Shown: positions 6,939 through 9,745 of the stretch, in pieces
Layout: every line of letters starts with the position of its first letter
Numbering within the stretch: position 1 is the first letter of the stretch
Notes under the pieces: generated by a model
What the model was told of the DNA's origin: nothing
Seen by the model: only the letters and a program-made list of their open reading frames with translations
Database searches by the model: none
Position numbers and translations under genes: made by a program
Source of the DNA: an uncultured Prevotella sp.
Lineage (GTDB): Bacteria > Bacteroidota > Bacteroidia > Bacteroidales > Bacteroidaceae
Reading direction: 5' to 3'
Length of the DNA stretch: 9,745 nt
Assembly (NCBI GenBank): GCA_946623195.1
Contig: CAMOQW010000066.1
Location: 1 to 9,745, forward strand

Positions 6939-8381
6939 TCAACGGACTAATCTGTGCATCAGAAAAGAGGTGCATTCTTCAAATATCTTGACCCGCGCCA
7001 GCTTCATCACGCCGATGTAGAGCGCGGCGACGATGACGATGCGCAGGACTATCTGCACAATGACGGAGCCGATGTTGCGCGTGAGAAACCAGGCAATCAG
7101 GATGCTGGCCAGTGCCGACAGCAGGAAGGGCACCACGTCCTTCAGCATGTCGCGGAAGCGCAGGCCCATCTCCCGGCGGGCCAGATATTGCCATACGCCC
7201 GTCCAGAGGATGAGCATAGCGGCATAGGCCGTCACCATGGTCTGGATGCCCCACGTGCTGAAGATGACGATGACGCTGACCTGCAGCACAATCTGCGCCA
7301 CAGTACACCATAGGTAGTAATCGGACCGGCCGTGGCTGATGAACAGGTTCTGGTAGAGCGTATGGATGGGCAGGAAAGCCCCGCTGACGGCCAGCAGTCG
7401 CAGCAGGTGGACGCTGTCGGTCCATTTGTCGCCCATCAGCACGATGATGAAGTCGGCCACGAGGGCCAGTCCCAGCATGGTGGGCATCGAGAGGAATGCC
7501 GTGAATCGCAGCATCTTGCGGAACACGTTCAGCTGGCGCCCCTCTTCATCGTTGATGCTGGCCAGCACGGGTTGCGCCACCTGGCTGATGGTGCCCGAAA
7601 TGAGCGAGTGGCCCATCAGGTTCCACTTGGCGGCCTGCGTGTAGCTGCCCACGGCCCCTGCTGTGAACAAACGGCCGAAGATAAACGATAGCACATTGTT
7701 GTTCACCTGATTGATGATGTTGGTAATTAGTATCTTGCTGCTGAATCCGAACATCTCGCGGATGGGCCTCATGTCGATGTGCAGCGACGGCAGCCAGCGG
7801 ACATAGTACAGACGGCAGCTGTCAACCACGCACATGTAGGCAAACTGCTGCCAGGCCAGGCTCCAGTAGCTGTATCCGCAGAGCGCCAGGGTGATGCCCA
7901 CGGTGCCGCTGACGGTCATGGCCAGGGTATTCATGACGGCCTTTTCGCGGTTCATCATGTTGCGGAACATGTAGGCCGAGTGTGCCGTGCCGATGCCCGC
8001 CAGCACGAACGAGGCGAACACCAGCCTGGAGAGGCTGACCAGCTCCGGCTGGTGGAAGTAGTCGGCAATGAGCGGGGCCGCGAAGTAGAGCACGACGTAG
8101 AGGCTTAGCGACATGCACGTGCTGAACCAGAACACGGCATTGTATTCATGGTGAGTGGCCTGCTTCCGGTTGGTGAGGGCTGCCGTGAATCCGCTCTCCT
8201 GCAGCGAGCCGGCAATAGCCGAGAAGATGGCCAGCATACCCATCAGTCCGTATTCCGCTGGCGACAGCAGGCGTGCCAGCACGATGCCCAGCAGGGCACT
8301 CAGCAGCTGGGTGGCCATGTTGTTGGCAGCCCCCCAGAGCAGTCCCTTCGCGGTCTTTTCCTTCAGCGTCTTCTCACCCAT
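6939..8381 (-). CDS. Wzx-like polysaccharide flippase (MOP superfamily)
   Basis: This 480-residue polytopic membrane protein belongs to the polysaccharide-transporter branch of the MOP superfamily (Wzx, WzxC and TuaB relatives). It would flip lipid-linked saccharide across the inner membrane. The N terminus has the typical layout: a short basic stretch (TLKEKTAKGLLWGA), then a hydrophobic helix, then VLARLLSPAEYGLMGM, the conserved loop after the first membrane segment. Hydrophobic segments recur to the C terminus, in keeping with 12-14 helices. SYTQAAKWNLMG lies mid-protein, where related proteins carry a conserved Y-A/Q-R-A loop. ATG 8379-8381 follows a -7 box closely and has no Shine-Dalgarno sequence. 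No polymerase (Wzy) or initiating transferase is visible in the window, so partners must be encoded elsewhere. Confidence 0.88.
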   Translation of the reverse strand: MGEKTLKEKTAKGLLWGAANNMATQLLSALLGIVLARLLSPAEYGLMGMLAIFSAIAGSLQESGFTAALTNRKQATHHEYNAVFWFSTCMSLSLYVVLYFAAPLIADYFHQPELVSLSRLVFASFVLAGIGTAHSAYMFRNMMNREKAVMNTLAMTVSGTVGITLALCGYSYWSLAWQQFAYMCVVDSCRLYYVRWLPSLHIDMRPIREMFGFSSKILITNIINQVNNNVLSFIFGRLFTAGAVGSYTQAAKWNLMGHSLISGTISQVAQPVLASINDEEGRQLNVFRKMLRFTAFLSMPTMLGLALVADFIIVLMGDKWTDSVHLLRLLAVSGAFLPIHTLYQNLFISHGRSDYYLWCTVAQIVLQVSVIVIFSTWGIQTMVTAYAAMLILWTGVWQYLARREMGLRFRDMLKDVVPFLLSALASILIAWFLTRNIGSVIVQIVLRIVIVAALYIGVMKLARVKIFEECTSFLMHRLVR

Positions 8382-8408
8382 TGTGGTTGTAGAAAGTGAA
8401 ATTTGTGG

Positions 8409-8417
8409 GCAAAGTTA
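8409..8417 (-). promoter_or_regulatory. -7 box for the flippase gene
   Basis: The minus strand reads TAACTTTGC, matching TAnnTTTG. No TTTG is found at the expected -33 spacing, so only half of the promoter is consensus. Predicted transcription start is near 8406, leaving a leader of about 25 nt. Confidence 0.6.
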
Positions 8418-8440
8418 CAAAGAATTTATGAATTATTTCT

Positions 8441-8449
8441 TATCTTTGC
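8441..8449 (+). promoter_or_regulatory. -7 box for the acyltransferase gene
   Basis: TATCTTTGC matches the Bacteroidetes TAnnTTTG -7 consensus. A TTTG at the right -33 distance is missing. The predicted start near 8452 gives a leader of about 13 nt before ATG 8465. This box and the flippase -7 box lie only 23 nt apart in opposite orientations. Confidence 0.6.
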
Positions 8450-8464
8450 AGCAAATTATTGTCT

Positions 8465-9559
8465 ATGGAAACAAATATACCCCCCGTCAAGCGGAAACCG
8501 CGTCTGGAATGGCTCGATGCCCTCAGGGGTTTCACGATGATCATGGTTGTGGCCTATCACGTCTGTCAGCAGGGCTTCCTGCTGGATGCCAAGGTGTCGG
8601 CCTCCATGCCCTTCCTGGTGCTGTTCCGTATGCCGCTGTTCTTCTTTGTCAGCGGTTTCCTGGCTTACAAGGCCTCCGTGACGTGGACCCTCCCCACGCT
8701 GATGCAGCTGGTGGGCAAGAAGTTGCGCGTGCAGCTGATACCCACCGCCGTGTTCTTCTTCTTTGCCTGTGCCGTACTGTATCCGAAGTTCCTGCCGGCC
8801 GTGGAGCATAACTTCCTGTCGCCCACCAAGGGCGGCTACTGGTTTACCATCGCCCTGCTCTACATGTTCATCATCTATTACCTGTTTGCCTATCTGGAGA
8901 GCAAGCTCCGGTGGCGGTCATGGATACCGATAGTCTTGCTGTTTGTGGTTTCGCTGGTGCTCTACGAGACCTGCTATCTGCCCAAGTATTTCTGGTGGGC
9001 CTTCGGTCACAAGGGTGTGAAGCCTACGTTGTGGCTCGACCAGACGAGCATCATCCAGACGATGCAGTATCTGCCGTTCTTCCTCTATGGCAACATCGTG
9101 AGGCGCTACTGGCAGCAGTCGCAGCGCGTGATGGACTCGCGGTGGTTCTATCCGCTGCTGATTGTCGTGGTCATCTTCTGTACGCTCGACGTGCTGAAGT
9201 GGCACACGCTGCGCTTCCAGTGGACCAATCTGCCCCTGACGCTGGCCAAGTTTATCCTGCTGACCATTGTGTTCATGTATTTCCGCAACTACCACCAGTA
9301 TTTCACCAAGCTGACCTGGATAGGGCGCAGCCTGCAGTACATCGGGCGGCGGACGCTGGACATCTACCTGATTCACTTCCTCTTCATGCCCAACCTGCCG
9401 GGCGTGGGCACCTTCCTGACCAGCAACCGCCACAACTTCATTGTCGACACCACGCTGTCGGTGCTGATAGGCCTGGTCATCATCGGCTTCTGCATCATCA
9501 CGTCCAACATCCTGCGTGTCAGTCCGCTGTTCAAGAAGTACCTGTTTGGCAGGTCGTAA
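8465..9559 (+). CDS. Membrane acyltransferase, acyltransferase-3 (OafA/NodX-like) family
   Basis: This is an integral-membrane acyltransferase of 364 residues with about ten hydrophobic segments, the usual size for the acyltransferase-3 family. Such proteins O-acylate (often O-acetylate) surface sugars. The first segment carries the family's R-x10-H motif, with R21 in DALRGF and H32 in VAYHV. FRMPLFFFVSGFLAYK is the typical second segment, and the family's RRTLDIYLIH stretch (a TL-IYLIH pattern) lies near the C terminus. The frame can be extended to TTG 8459, but ATG 8465 is preferred because it begins METN, is the first ATG and fits the -7 box at 8441-8449. It may acylate the glycan exported by the divergent flippase. 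The acyl group cannot be read from the sequence. Confidence 0.9.
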   Translation: METNIPPVKRKPRLEWLDALRGFTMIMVVAYHVCQQGFLLDAKVSASMPFLVLFRMPLFFFVSGFLAYKASVTWTLPTLMQLVGKKLRVQLIPTAVFFFFACAVLYPKFLPAVEHNFLSPTKGGYWFTIALLYMFIIYYLFAYLESKLRWRSWIPIVLLFVVSLVLYETCYLPKYFWWAFGHKGVKPTLWLDQTSIIQTMQYLPFFLYGNIVRRYWQQSQRVMDSRWFYPLLIVVVIFCTLDVLKWHTLRFQWTNLPLTLAKFILLTIVFMYFRNYHQYFTKLTWIGRSLQYIGRRTLDIYLIHFLFMPNLPGVGTFLTSNRHNFIVDTTLSVLIGLVIIGFCIITSNILRVSPLFKKYLFGRS

Positions 9560-9561
9560 AG

Positions 9562-9600
9562 AAAAAAAAGGACTGCACATGAATTTGGCAGTCCTTTTTT
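9562..9600. terminator. Bidirectional intrinsic terminator
   Basis: GGACTGC (9570-9576) pairs with GCAGTCC (9588-9594) around an 11-nt loop. The stem is flanked by A8 (9562-9569) on the left and T6 (9595-9600) on the right. Read rightward it ends the acyltransferase transcript in a U-tract. Read leftward it ends metG, with U8. It lies 3 nt after the acyltransferase stop and 29 nt from the metG stop. Confidence 0.92.
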
Positions 9601-9628
9601 CTCTCTCTCTACTCTGTGAAATGCCCGC

Positions 9629-9745
9629 TTATCCCACCTGGCTGCCGGGCTTCACGTCCTTGGTGGTAGTCACCACGCTGAGGCTCTCGTCGCTGTCGAC
9701 AGCCGATAGTATCATGCCCTGGCTCTCGATGCCCATCATCTTGCG
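9629..9745 (-). CDS. metG: Methionyl-tRNA synthetase, C-terminal end
   Basis: A minus-strand frame enters from the right edge and ends in TAA at 9629-9631, giving 38 residues. The text RKMMGIESQGMILSA, followed by a short acidic loop and then VKPGSQVG at the end, is the close of the tRNA-binding (OB-fold) domain appended to many methionyl-tRNA synthetases. K-MGIES-GM-L is a recognisable pattern of that domain. A stand-alone tRNA-binding domain protein would share this pattern, so the metG symbol rests on the fact that in Bacteroidales this domain is normally the C terminus of MetG. The gene is convergent with the acyltransferase gene and shares its terminator. Confidence 0.8.
   Translation of the reverse strand, partial: RKMMGIESQGMILSAVDSDESLSVVTTTKDVKPGSQVG

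Noticed and set aside
8459..8464. TTG at 8459 as the acyltransferase start
   Set aside because: It would add only two residues. ATG 8465 is the standard codon and allows a more reasonable leader after the -7 box.
8918..9580. 220-codon minus-strand frame opposite the acyltransferase gene
   Set aside because: It overlaps the terminator and is a low-complexity, charged shadow of a membrane-protein gene.
9600..9610. Short CT dinucleotide run after the terminator
   Set aside because: It has only about five units and lies between convergent gene ends, outside coding sequence and promoters, so slippage there would have no evident effect.

Overview
The window looks like the chromosome of a Bacteroidales bacterium, most likely a Prevotella-type genus with fairly high GC. 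Three things point there. The gene order yicC-gmk-nadD is familiar from that group. The visible -7 boxes are of the form TAnnTTTGC, recognised by the Bacteroidetes primary sigma factor. Most genes lack a clear Shine-Dalgarno sequence. The genus assignment is inference, since no rRNA gene or similarity search was available.

Layout. Bases 1-6031 hold a tight plus-strand run: the 3' end of yicC, gmk, nadD, a cytidylyltransferase/PLP-enzyme fusion, an opine dehydrogenase/LicD fusion, and a glycosyltransferase. Gaps are 13 nt or less, and two junctions are 4-nt ATGA overlaps. This run meets a convergent minus-strand GT2 glycosyltransferase only 3 nt away. Upstream of the GT2 gene lies a minus-strand Wzx-type flippase (6939-8381). 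The flippase is divergent from a plus-strand membrane acyltransferase (8465-9559) across an 83-nt AT-rich region with two -7 boxes. A bidirectional hairpin terminator separates the acyltransferase from the convergent 3' end of metG at the right edge.

How the genes may work together. Housekeeping genes (YicC RNase, guanylate kinase, NaMN adenylyltransferase, Met-tRNA synthetase) flank a small surface-glycan decoration island. The two fusion proteins read together as a pathway. A CobD-like PLP domain could produce a phosphorylated amino alcohol, such as phosphoethanolamine from phosphoserine. The LicC-like domain would activate it with CTP. The opine dehydrogenase domain, whose His/Arg/Asp catalytic set appears intact, could N-carboxyalkylate the amine with a 2-oxo acid. 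The LicD domain would then transfer the phospho-substituent to a glycan. The two glycosyltransferases, the flippase and the acyltransferase would build, export and acylate that glycan. Domain calls are well supported; the joined chemistry is a hypothesis.

The start of the GT2 gene should be moved to 6877, because a strong promoter lies between 6877 and the longest possible start.
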